A stretch of DNA of 64,000 nucleotides from Zunongwangia pacifica. GTDB taxonomy: Bacteria > Bacteroidota > Bacteroidia > Flavobacteriales > Flavobacteriaceae. Positions 8,496 to 15,726 of the stretch are shown piece after piece; within the stretch, counting starts at the first letter, position 1; every line of letters starts with the position of its first letter. The translations under genes and the position numbers were made by a program. The notes beneath the pieces were generated by a model. That model was not told the DNA's origin and did not search any database. It saw only the letters and a list, made by a program, of their open reading frames with translations. The stretch covers positions 1 through 64,000 of the forward strand of contig NZ_JAKHSK010000013.1 of NCBI RefSeq assembly GCF_023499215.1, in the 5' to 3' direction.

Positions 8496-8979
8496 ATTTT
8501 TTTTAGATTTTGTTTGTTTTTTCTTTTTCCATTGCTGAAAAAGAAACAAAAAAGCTAGGCTTACAAAAATTGTCTGAAATTTATCGTTCGAATCCTAAAT
8601 TTCAGGAACTCGACTACGTCTCAGACAGCCTGAAATTATTACGGATTTTTCACTTCAAATTTTTACACCAATTTTTGATAGGCCATTTTTTCAATTGGAT
8701 ATCTCTATTTGATGTACCAATTGAAATTGAAAATTTTATGCTTCTTGTTTGTATACCCAATCTTCAAACTGGCCTATTTTTAAAATTATTTTTCTCTTTT
8801 TTAATTTGTATGGCTACATCTATAGATCTTTTGCGATAGCTATTGGAACTATCAAGATACCGGTTTTATCAAATTCACCATTCAACATTTTTAATTCAAT
8901 TTATCCTGTCTCCTGTCTCCTGTCTCTTGTCTCCTGTTTGAGACTGCTTACTGAATCTGGCAACTGCGACTGCTCCCTG
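8496..8979. other. Non-coding region with a foldback and a heptad-repeat tail
   Basis: Short open frames here are AT-rich, Phe/Leu/Ile-rich shadows without motifs. A foldback lies at 8571-8627: outer arms TGTCTGA and TCAGACA, inner arms CTGAAATTTA (8574-8583) and TAAATTTCAG (8596-8605). Bases 8903-8978 form the 7-base-periodic tail of the M28 peptidase gene. I see nothing definite in 8628-8902. Confidence 0.6.
8903..8978 (-). repeat. 7-base-periodic tail after the M28 peptidase gene
   Basis: On the minus strand, starting within ten bases of the stop codon, the sequence falls into heptads. The clearest block is GACAAGA GACAGGA followed by GACAGGA GACAGGA. The block nearer the stop is more degenerate, with CAG as the repeated core. 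No hairpin terminator is seen for this gene. Confidence 0.65.
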
Positions 8980-11295
8980 TTATTGGTTCAACTTAATTCG
9001 TTTTTTATAAATCACCGCATCGTTTAACACAAATGGTTTTGGGATCATGGCTTCAGAACGTTTTGGTACATTAAGCTGCTCGTTTTCCAAAAGATCGTAG
9101 CTGGATTCATATAAAATGAATTCGGCCGACTTGTTCTTATCTAAACTAAAATTCATTCGCAGTGTATCTTTGCTGGAAATGTAATAGCTTAGCAAACGAT
9201 TTTTCCATCTGCGCGTAAACATATTAAAGGATTCCTGCCCAAGTTTTACGTTTTCGGGTTGTAGTTCGTTGACTTCAAATTCGCTAAAATCGGTAATATT
9301 TTCAGTATAAATTTCTAATCGTTTGGCATCTCTATTTGGTGCGATTTTTAACGAATATTGAAATTCGTTATTAGTGCTATCAATTTTTTGAAGAATGATA
9401 GCAGGTTTTTCAATATCGATTTTTGGAGCGTCACTTCTCCAGGTAAAGCCAGAATGATATTTACTGCTGAATTTTGTTTCGGCATTCGTTAGCGTTACCG
9501 GTTCTTTTCCAAAATATTTTGAGGTCCATTCATCGGGCATGGTATCATAAGAATACCAGTTGGCTTTGTCTTCATCGGCATCATACAAATACACCAAACT
9601 GTTGGGTTTGGGTCTTTCCGCAGTAAATTCTGATGTAAAATGAGCATAAAACATAAAGGCATTAAAGCCTAAAAACAATAATACTGCGAGTAGGTCTTTT
9701 TTGCTGAAATAGCCAAAAACCGGTAAAAAAAGGCTAAACAATAAAATACTAAGAATGCCCGCAACAAATAACATTTTTAATCCTAGTGCCACCGGAAACA
9801 TTGGGATAAAGGGAAACAAAATGAATACAGCGGGTAAACTTAAAATGGTATTTATAATTAAGTTCGGTTTTTTCTGGTGGATCATTAACAGCAACTGCAT
9901 ACATCCAAAATACGCCGGAATTATAAAATAAGACGCGCCTTTTAAACCAACAGCCAGTAGCGCGCAAATTAGTATCCAGAAAAATAAGGGCGCAACAAAT
10001 TGGGAAGCCGTATCTTCTTCAGTATAAAACTTATGATATACAAAAAAAGCAACGGTTAAACTTAGCAATACTGCCGCGGTGATGTAGCTGTAGCCGTTAT
10101 ACGTAAAGCCTTGCAACATTTCTGAATATTCAGGATAAATGTAAAGGCAAAATTTCCAAAGTCCAAATACCAAAAGTCCCCCAATAATCAGACTTAAAAA
10201 ATAAGGGATGAAACCTTTGAAAATGGATTTTACTTGAAGTTTCTTTTTGAAAATACCGTATCCTACTATTCCTAAAAATAAAATAAATGCCAAGATATTC
10301 ATAGGCGTAATCCAGGCAAACGGATAAGTAATAAATTGACCAAAGGGGAGATTGAAATATAAAAGATCGCTATCTGAATGTAACTGATTGAGATCTGCAT
10401 CCTGAAAATAATGGAGTAGGGGCATGAGGTAATCTCCCTGATGGGCTAAGGTTTCTAAATCCAGATTTTTAGGAACGTCATTCGCGGTATGATAATCGAA
10501 ATGATCATCAATAAACGCAAAATTAAATCCGTTAATGTTTCCAAATTCCCTTAGAACGGTAAGATCTGTATCGTTTGGTAAAAGTTTATAAACACTGTAT
10601 GCTAAAGAATTTGTGGTAGGGAAAGGAACCTGGGCTTCTTTAAAAGCTTTTATAAGTTTGGTGTTTCCGGCATTGGTTTCTAATAGCATAAAAGAACTAC
10701 CACCGCTGCCACGGGCTTCGAAATTTAGGGCAAGTTTTACATCTTTTGCCCAGGGATGTTCTTTCACAAATAAGTCGGCCCCCATTAACCCAATTTCTTC
10801 AGCATCGGTAAATAAAATGATAATGTCGTTTTTAGGTGTATTCCCTTCAGCGATAAAAGCACGTACACCTTCCAGAATGGTAGCAACTCCGCTTCCTGCA
10901 TCACTTGCACCATGAGAAGAATGTGGCTGGCTATCGTAATGCGTCATTAAAACCAGCGCATCACCGTCACCGCTTCCTTTAATTCGGGTTAAGATATTTT
11001 GTGGCCGGCTAAGTAGAGCCTCGTCGTTTAACACAAAATTTTCCTGCGTTTGTACTTCTAAACCTAGATTTTGCAGGTCGTTAACGATATAATTTCTTAC
11101 CGTACTATGTGCTGCACTCCCCAGGTAATGTGCAGCTTCTCCTATTTTTTCTACATGCTGAAAAGCTTTGCTAACAGAGAATTCATTTTCAGGAACCTCT
11201 TCAGGAATTTCTGAAGGTTTAAGGCTATGATAACTTAACCAGCAACTAAAGCTTATAAGTAGTAAAGCAATTAAAGCTTGGAGATTTTTAGACAT
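8980..11295 (-). CDS. M28-family zinc metallopeptidase with multi-helix membrane domain
   Basis: 771 residues. An N-terminal hydrophobic anchor (about 6-22) precedes an M28 aminopeptidase-like domain with metal-ligand motifs: MTHYDS (His119), GASDAGSG (Asp132), TDAEEIG (Glu166/Glu167), and a late FDYHTANDVPKNLD His. About nine hydrophobic segments follow between residues 325 and 560, then a C-terminal extracytoplasmic domain. This layout matches the large membrane M28 proteins (FXNA/Ermp1-like) common in Bacteroidetes. The expected role is trimming N-terminal residues from peptides outside the inner membrane; the substrate is unknown. ATG start at 11295. Confidence 0.9.
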   Translation of the reverse strand: MSKNLQALIALLLISFSCWLSYHSLKPSEIPEEVPENEFSVSKAFQHVEKIGEAAHYLGSAAHSTVRNYIVNDLQNLGLEVQTQENFVLNDEALLSRPQNILTRIKGSGDGDALVLMTHYDSQPHSSHGASDAGSGVATILEGVRAFIAEGNTPKNDIIILFTDAEEIGLMGADLFVKEHPWAKDVKLALNFEARGSGGSSFMLLETNAGNTKLIKAFKEAQVPFPTTNSLAYSVYKLLPNDTDLTVLREFGNINGFNFAFIDDHFDYHTANDVPKNLDLETLAHQGDYLMPLLHYFQDADLNQLHSDSDLLYFNLPFGQFITYPFAWITPMNILAFILFLGIVGYGIFKKKLQVKSIFKGFIPYFLSLIIGGLLVFGLWKFCLYIYPEYSEMLQGFTYNGYSYITAAVLLSLTVAFFVYHKFYTEEDTASQFVAPLFFWILICALLAVGLKGASYFIIPAYFGCMQLLLMIHQKKPNLIINTILSLPAVFILFPFIPMFPVALGLKMLFVAGILSILLFSLFLPVFGYFSKKDLLAVLLFLGFNAFMFYAHFTSEFTAERPKPNSLVYLYDADEDKANWYSYDTMPDEWTSKYFGKEPVTLTNAETKFSSKYHSGFTWRSDAPKIDIEKPAIILQKIDSTNNEFQYSLKIAPNRDAKRLEIYTENITDFSEFEVNELQPENVKLGQESFNMFTRRWKNRLLSYYISSKDTLRMNFSLDKNKSAEFILYESSYDLLENEQLNVPKRSEAMIPKPFVLNDAVIYKKRIKLNQ

Positions 11296-11425
11296 TAATA
11301 CACATTTAGTTTTCTAAGAAATAAAGATACTATAGTTATAAAAACTAACCTGAAAAAATAGATTTCTTTAAAAAGATATTAAAATTGTTTATATTTAAAT
11401 AATTAGTAATCAAAATCTTACAATT

Positions 11426-11893
11426 ATGGGAATTAAAAGTTTTCAAGGCAGGCGTGCGGCTCCTGAAAAAATAGAGAGCGCACCAATTATGGTGAGTGAT
11501 TATATGACAAGCTCATTAATTACTTTTAAAAAAGATCAATATGTTGCAGAGGTAATGGAAGCATTGCTTAAAAACAAAATTTCTGGAGCGCCAGTGGTAA
11601 ATGATCGTTACGAGCTGGTGGGTATAATCTCTGATGCAGATTGTATGAAACAAATTTCAGAAAGTCGGTATTTTAATATGCCTATTGGCGATATGAAAAT
11701 AGAAAATTATATGAGTACCGATGTGGCTGTGATCGATAAGAATCTAAGTATTTTTGATTGTGCACAATTGTTCTATAATAATAGTTATAGACGTTTTCCG
11801 GTTGTAGAGTACGGAAAACTAATTGGGATGATAAGCAGAAAAGATATTCTTTGTGCAGCGTTAAAATTAAGGGCTCAAAATTGGCATTGCTAG
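11426..11893 (+). CDS. Tandem CBS-domain protein
   Basis: 155 residues made almost wholly of two CBS motifs, at about 25-80 (VSDYMTSSLITFKKDQYVAE...) and 90-150 (ENYMSTDVAVIDKNLSIFDC...). CBS pairs (Bateman modules) bind adenine nucleotides or S-adenosyl compounds and act as sensors, usually on a partner protein. No effector domain is fused, so the target is unknown. It is transcribed away from the M28 gene and overlaps the next gene tail-to-tail by 4 bases. Confidence 0.88.
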   Translation: MGIKSFQGRRAAPEKIESAPIMVSDYMTSSLITFKKDQYVAEVMEALLKNKISGAPVVNDRYELVGIISDADCMKQISESRYFNMPIGDMKIENYMSTDVAVIDKNLSIFDCAQLFYNNSYRRFPVVEYGKLIGMISRKDILCAALKLRAQNWHC

Positions 11894-12240
11894 TTTCTTT
11901 TCACCAGTGCATAAAACTCCTCGTTGTCTAAAGGTAAATACCCCTGATTGTAAATAAAATAATACGTTTTCCCCGCCTGAGTGGTATATATACTGGTGAA
12001 ATATTGAAAATTGAAACCCTCGGCCAGCAATTTTGTTTTGCTGGTTTTTGTTTTTTCTTCCGGGTTAAGTTTCTCTAGGATTCTATAATTTTTGCGCAAG
12101 ATATTATTGATATTACGCATTAGGTTTTTGGTATCTTTATTAAGTTTATTATGATAAGAATTCCTGCAATAATCACTACAGAATTTTTTATCAACTCTAC
12201 CAATAAGCTTTTCTCCACATTCTAAACAGTATTTATCCAT
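11890..12240 (-). CDS. Small zinc-ribbon (DUF2116-like) protein
   Basis: 116 residues. The N terminus CLECGEKLIGRVDKKFCSDYC has a Cys-x2-Cys ... Cys-x3-Cys pattern (Cys5, Cys8, Cys21, Cys25) expected to hold one zinc, as in DUF2116-type zinc ribbons. The C-terminal half is a conserved flavobacterial region with FNFQYFTSIYTTQAGKTY and no known role. DNA or RNA binding is possible but not shown. ATG start at 12240; it converges with the CBS gene. Confidence 0.75.
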   Translation of the reverse strand: MDKYCLECGEKLIGRVDKKFCSDYCRNSYHNKLNKDTKNLMRNINNILRKNYRILEKLNPEEKTKTSKTKLLAEGFNFQYFTSIYTTQAGKTYYFIYNQGYLPLDNEEFYALVKRN

Positions 12241-12982
12241 CTTTCTTTATATATCTACATAAAATTTAATCAACTAAAAGTCAAATGCTTCGTTATCTTG
12301 TTGAAAAATAAAGCATATAATTTCAACCTTCTCCTAAAAGATCATACTGTAGTTTGTGGGGTAGCATTTTGAATTCTGTCTACAGTTTACCGAATCTTAA
12401 TATTAATCAATTTATTACCTTAGTTTTAAGGTCACATAATGATCACCTAGAATATTTTATTCGAGAATCGAGATTAAATGCTCCGGTCTCGTCGCGATAA
12501 CCATCGAGATTTGGGGATGCCTCGAAATAAAAAATGATTTACTATATTTTTTAAAAGTAGATTTGGGGAATAGTACTTTCTACTTTTGGTATTGGTTGAT
12601 AACAATATTTTCGCTATCACCAATTATACTTTACATATTATTTGGGTTACTATAAAGGCTATAAAATTTCCTTTTGCCTTTTTTAGACTTCTATAAATAA
12701 GTTTAATTCTTTTTATCTATAAGTCTAGTCTTACCAACAATACTATGATATCTCGTTATAATCCAAGTAGCAACGCTTACAGATGCTTAATACCATAAAA
12801 TTTATATCAATGATAAACTGGCAAATTCATTTTGTATTTCCTTCTAGGATATCGCGAGACTATTATTTATTTCAACGATTATTAAAAGCTCATACAATTT
12901 AATTTACGCTCATTATCGAGCTAGCTAATTTTTTGGCTAGCTTAAATTTACATAAAATATTGTTTTACAACTTAAAAGAAAC
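12241..12982. other. 742-base gene-free, AT-rich region
   Basis: No coding frame is supported. It holds one copy of the CTCGAT-A-ATCGAG-type dispersed repeat (12461-12540) and a small hairpin at 12919-12942 (AGCTAGC ... GCTAGCT, 10-base loop) about 40 bases past the DUF4174 stop codon, without a U-run. Nothing else is recognisable. Confidence 0.6.
12461..12540. repeat. Dispersed repeat with CTCGAT-A-ATCGAG head, copy A
   Basis: It shares TCGAGATTAAA, CTCCGGTCT, GGGATGCC, TCGAAATAAA and AATGATTT in order with copy C (32483-32590), and part of this with copy B (19891-19970). The head palindrome is decayed in this copy (TTCGAGAATCGAG). Confidence 0.65.
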
Positions 12983-13408
12983 TTACAATTTATTAATTTC
13001 AGCTTTTCTAATAGGCATGCTGTCGATTTTTTCGAAAAGTTCATCGGCAGGTATAAATTCTTTCTTTCGCATTTTCGTACCCCCGTCCAGACCAATTAAT
13101 ATAAGTTCGAAGCCCGTATTCGATTTTTTGAACTTTTCATAGAAATTATCTCCTTTATTCCAATCTGGAGCATCGCTAATCCCAGTAGCATATTTTTTTG
13201 GAGTTACCTGATAGACCACAATTTTGCGATCTTCTAACTCTTCTTCTTTATCCCTAAATTCTCCCAGCTGCTGCTTAAAATCGCTATTTTCGATAGAATT
13301 GGTAAGCATTAAGACCAAGCGGTTCTCCCAAAGGTAAGAATCGTTATCCTGTGCGTTCATATTTCCTAAAGCCATAATACTTAAAATTGTGATTGATAAA
13401 AATTTCAT
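12983..13408 (-). CDS. Secreted DUF4174 protein
   Basis: 141 residues with a signal peptide (MKFLSITILSIMALGNMNAQ, cut after about residue 20) followed by a DUF4174 domain. The family-typical core ELILIGLDGGTKMRKKE and the closing IDSMPIRKAEI are present. The fold is thought to be thioredoxin/peroxiredoxin-like but there is no CxxC, so enzymatic activity is doubtful. Periplasmic. ATG start. Confidence 0.85.
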   Translation of the reverse strand: MKFLSITILSIMALGNMNAQDNDSYLWENRLVLMLTNSIENSDFKQQLGEFRDKEEELEDRKIVVYQVTPKKYATGISDAPDWNKGDNFYEKFKKSNTGFELILIGLDGGTKMRKKEFIPADELFEKIDSMPIRKAEINKL

Positions 13409-13597
13409 GGCTAAAAGTAGAAATGATTATTATAGACTAGTTTTAATTAGTTGTTAAAGAGTATGTTATTTAACTAATTTTAGAAATGATTTTCAGCAAA
13501 TTTGATTTTATTTAACGAAGCAGGCGAAGCCGTTATCGAAGTTCATTAAAATAAGTGGTGATTTTTAAATTTTATTCTAGTCCTTAAATTGAATATC

Positions 13598-14539
13598 ATG
13601 AAATATGTAAAATTATTAGTCTTTGTATTGCCCATATTATTCAGCTCTTGTTATAAGGATATGGATGATCGTCTACAAAGACAGGAAAATACACCAGACC
13701 CTATAGACGATAACCAATTTATTACTAAAGAAGGAGAAGTTTTTGCTACAGGATTGGAATGTACGGGTACTGGCGCTTATTCTACAGGAGGGCATTTTAT
13801 TTTAGAAGATCTAGATATCCCTGAAGATTTACCCATCGAGTATGATCTTTCTGAATTTTTACCACCGATTGGCGATCAGGGACAGTTGGGATCTTGTTCT
13901 TCCTGGGCAGTAAGCTATTATTTAAAGTCTTTACAGGAGCATATAGAAAGTGGTGCACCCTATTCTTTAGCGACAATATTTAGCCCATCCTTCACCTACA
14001 ATCAATTAACTATGGGAGCCTGTGGTGGTACCAGCATTGCAGAAACTTTAGATCTTGTACAGGAAGTTGGTGTTTGCTCTTTAGAACTTTTCCCTTACGA
14101 CGATAGTGGGTGCTCAGAACAACCAAACGAAACACAAATAGCGCAGGCAGCTAGGGCGAGGATTTCAGAATTTAGAAGTTTAAGTGGAGAAAACATGATT
14201 GCTGAAATGAAAACATTGCTTTTACAACAACAGCCTATTGTAATTGGAGCTTACTTATCTTCAGAATTTGGTAAAATAGATCGTTTGGGGCTTACTGCCT
14301 ATCGTGAACATGCGGTCGATTATGAAAATGGTGATTGTCATGCAATGCTGGTGGTGGGATATTCAGATGAATATGATGCTTTTAAAGTGGTAAACTCCTG
14401 GGGAGAAAATTGGGGATCAGATGGTTTTGTGTGGATCGATTATGCCGCTTTTGAAAATGTAACTGACGTGAGTGCTAATTTCAGAGTGATTAACAATGCT
14501 TATATCGCTTACGATTTGGTAGCCGAACCACAGGTTTAA
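13598..14539 (+). CDS. Papain-like (C1) cysteine peptidase lipoprotein
   Basis: 313 residues from ATG 13598; an in-frame TTG nine bases earlier is rejected. Lipobox LFSSC puts the lipid on Cys18, and the following YKDMDD resembles the acidic/lysine surface-export signal of Bacteroidetes lipoproteins. The catalytic set is visible: Gln94 (GDQGQLGSC), Cys100, His248 (DCHAM) and Asn266 (NSWGENWG). There is no long propeptide, only ~80 residues before the core, including a low-complexity linker. It probably acts at the outer membrane surface as an endopeptidase. It stands alone between genes of opposite strand. Confidence 0.9.
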   Translation: MKYVKLLVFVLPILFSSCYKDMDDRLQRQENTPDPIDDNQFITKEGEVFATGLECTGTGAYSTGGHFILEDLDIPEDLPIEYDLSEFLPPIGDQGQLGSCSSWAVSYYLKSLQEHIESGAPYSLATIFSPSFTYNQLTMGACGGTSIAETLDLVQEVGVCSLELFPYDDSGCSEQPNETQIAQAARARISEFRSLSGENMIAEMKTLLLQQQPIVIGAYLSSEFGKIDRLGLTAYREHAVDYENGDCHAMLVVGYSDEYDAFKVVNSWGENWGSDGFVWIDYAAFENVTDVSANFRVINNAYIAYDLVAEPQV

Positions 14540-14583
14540 CTACGCTTAGGTGTATATAACTATAATCTTGTATTCAGGTTTTA

Positions 14584-15084
14584 TTATGAAACGGCCGCAA
14601 TTGAAGCTCCCGCGGCTGCAGATTTTAAACGGTTGTTAATTAAATAAACACTGATGGCGATTATCAGGTTAAAATCTTCATGTTCCTGATCATCTTCGGT
14701 ACTCAAGAGAAAATCAGGATAAAATTTTTTCCAATTTCTCTTTGCATGAATTCTAAGCACTGAACTTTCGTTAGCTTTTACGACAAACTTAGTATGCCAA
14801 AAGCTTTCTTGGTAAAGATGATAATTCTTTTCAGTTTTACTTTTAGCTTTAAGGCTTATGACCGAATCTTGTTTCCAGTTCAGTTTAATGCTTCCAATTT
14901 CAAGTCCGTTTTTTAAAATGATAAAGGTATTTTGCCAAAAGCCTTTCGCTTTAATTTTAAATTGTTTTCCCAGATATCGAATTTCAGCATTATTGGACCA
15001 CCATCTTGGATAGTAAAGCTCTAAAATAATTTTGTGATTTTCGAGAAACTGAAATTTACGTTGATTGATGACTTTTATTTCCAT
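14584..15084 (-). CDS. Conserved hypothetical protein
   Basis: 166 residues from ATG 15084 (an in-frame TTG two codons earlier would overlap the OsmC stop). It is beta-rich, with basic and aromatic residues, and has motifs such as LELYYPRWWSNNAEI and EIGSIKLNWKQDSVISLKAK. This reminds me of LURP-one/tubby-like scramblase-fold proteins, but the match is weak. The C terminus has a hydrophobic stretch (FNLIIAISVYLI) and an Ala-rich end. It starts two bases after the OsmC gene stops, so the pair is probably co-transcribed. Confidence 0.65.
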   Translation of the reverse strand: MEIKVINQRKFQFLENHKIILELYYPRWWSNNAEIRYLGKQFKIKAKGFWQNTFIILKNGLEIGSIKLNWKQDSVISLKAKSKTEKNYHLYQESFWHTKFVVKANESSVLRIHAKRNWKKFYPDFLLSTEDDQEHEDFNLIIAISVYLINNRLKSAAAGASIAAVS

Positions 15085-15086
15085 AT

Positions 15087-15551
15087 TCAAAAATGATAAT
15101 TTGCCTGGTGATGAATTGGGAAGTTACAAGAATTTGCTATAAAACAGTATTTATTCGCTTCATGATGCAGTTTTTCAGCTTTTTCTAGCATGGTTTTATC
15201 AGCTAAGGTAATTTCCGGATACAGTGTTACTTCGGTAAATTTACCACTGCCATCTTTATTTTCGATCATCTTACCTTCCGGTCGATCTTCGTACCCTAAT
15301 ACTATAATTTTGTTGCTGGCACAAAGGTGAAGATACCAAAGCATGTGGCAGGAAGCGATGGACGCCAGTAAAAGTTCTTCTGGATTATATAGTTCTGGAT
15401 TGCCTAAAAATGCAGGATCTGAAGAGCCTTGTATCGGTGTTTTTCCTTTTGCATGAAAAGTGTAATCCCTGTCGTAATCTTTGTAGCTCTTGGTCCCGAT
15501 GCCTTTATTACCGGTCCAGTTGAGGTTGATAGTGTAGTTATGGGTTTTCAC
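15087..15551 (-). CDS. OsmC family peroxidase-like protein
   Basis: 154 residues. OsmC/Ohr proteins reduce organic hydroperoxides with a two-cysteine centre. Here Cys68 lies in LLASIASCHM and Cys136 in KYCFIANSC, the expected positions, with extra Cys77 and Cys142. NPEELLLASIASCH is the family signature. No ATG is available: the frame starts with GTG at 15551 and an in-frame stop lies four codons upstream, so GTG is the likely start. The gene is followed at once by the hypothetical gene at 15084. Confidence 0.9.
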   Translation of the reverse strand: MKTHNYTINLNWTGNKGIGTKSYKDYDRDYTFHAKGKTPIQGSSDPAFLGNPELYNPEELLLASIASCHMLWYLHLCASNKIIVLGYEDRPEGKMIENKDGSGKFTEVTLYPEITLADKTMLEKAEKLHHEANKYCFIANSCNFPIHHQANYHF

Positions 15552-15619
15552 GTATGGTAATTATTTAAACTTTTGCACAATCAAACTTTTTATGTTTAAA
15601 TTCTGAAAATTACATGCTA

Positions 15620-15650
15620 GATGAGATTCCGTGTCAAGCACGGAATGACG
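15620..15650. repeat. Half REP-like element
   Basis: GATGAG, then ATTCCGTG-TCAA-CACGGAAT, then GACG: a single hairpin identical in layout to the right half of the REP-like copy at 571-637. Confidence 0.55.
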
Positions 15651-15670
15651 ATATTAAAGTCTAAAATACA

Positions 15671-15703
15671 AAAAGCCGGTAAATCTTAGATCTACTGGCT
15701 TTT
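15671..15703 (-). terminator. Hairpin terminator of the S9 peptidase gene
   Basis: AAAAGCCGGTA (15671-15681) pairs with TACTGGCTTTT (15693-15703), 11 pairs with one G-T, loop 11. On the minus strand it is followed by a T-run and lies 24 bases after the stop codon. It may also work for the plus strand. Confidence 0.75.
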
Positions 15704-15726
15704 CTATTTTTTGAATTCAGGAGAAA

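Noticed and set aside
8510-9027. Two overlapping plus-strand frames of 109 and 92 codons
   Set aside because: Phe/Leu/Ile/Ser-rich products with no motif, running through a foldback and the heptad tail; typical of AT-rich non-coding DNA.
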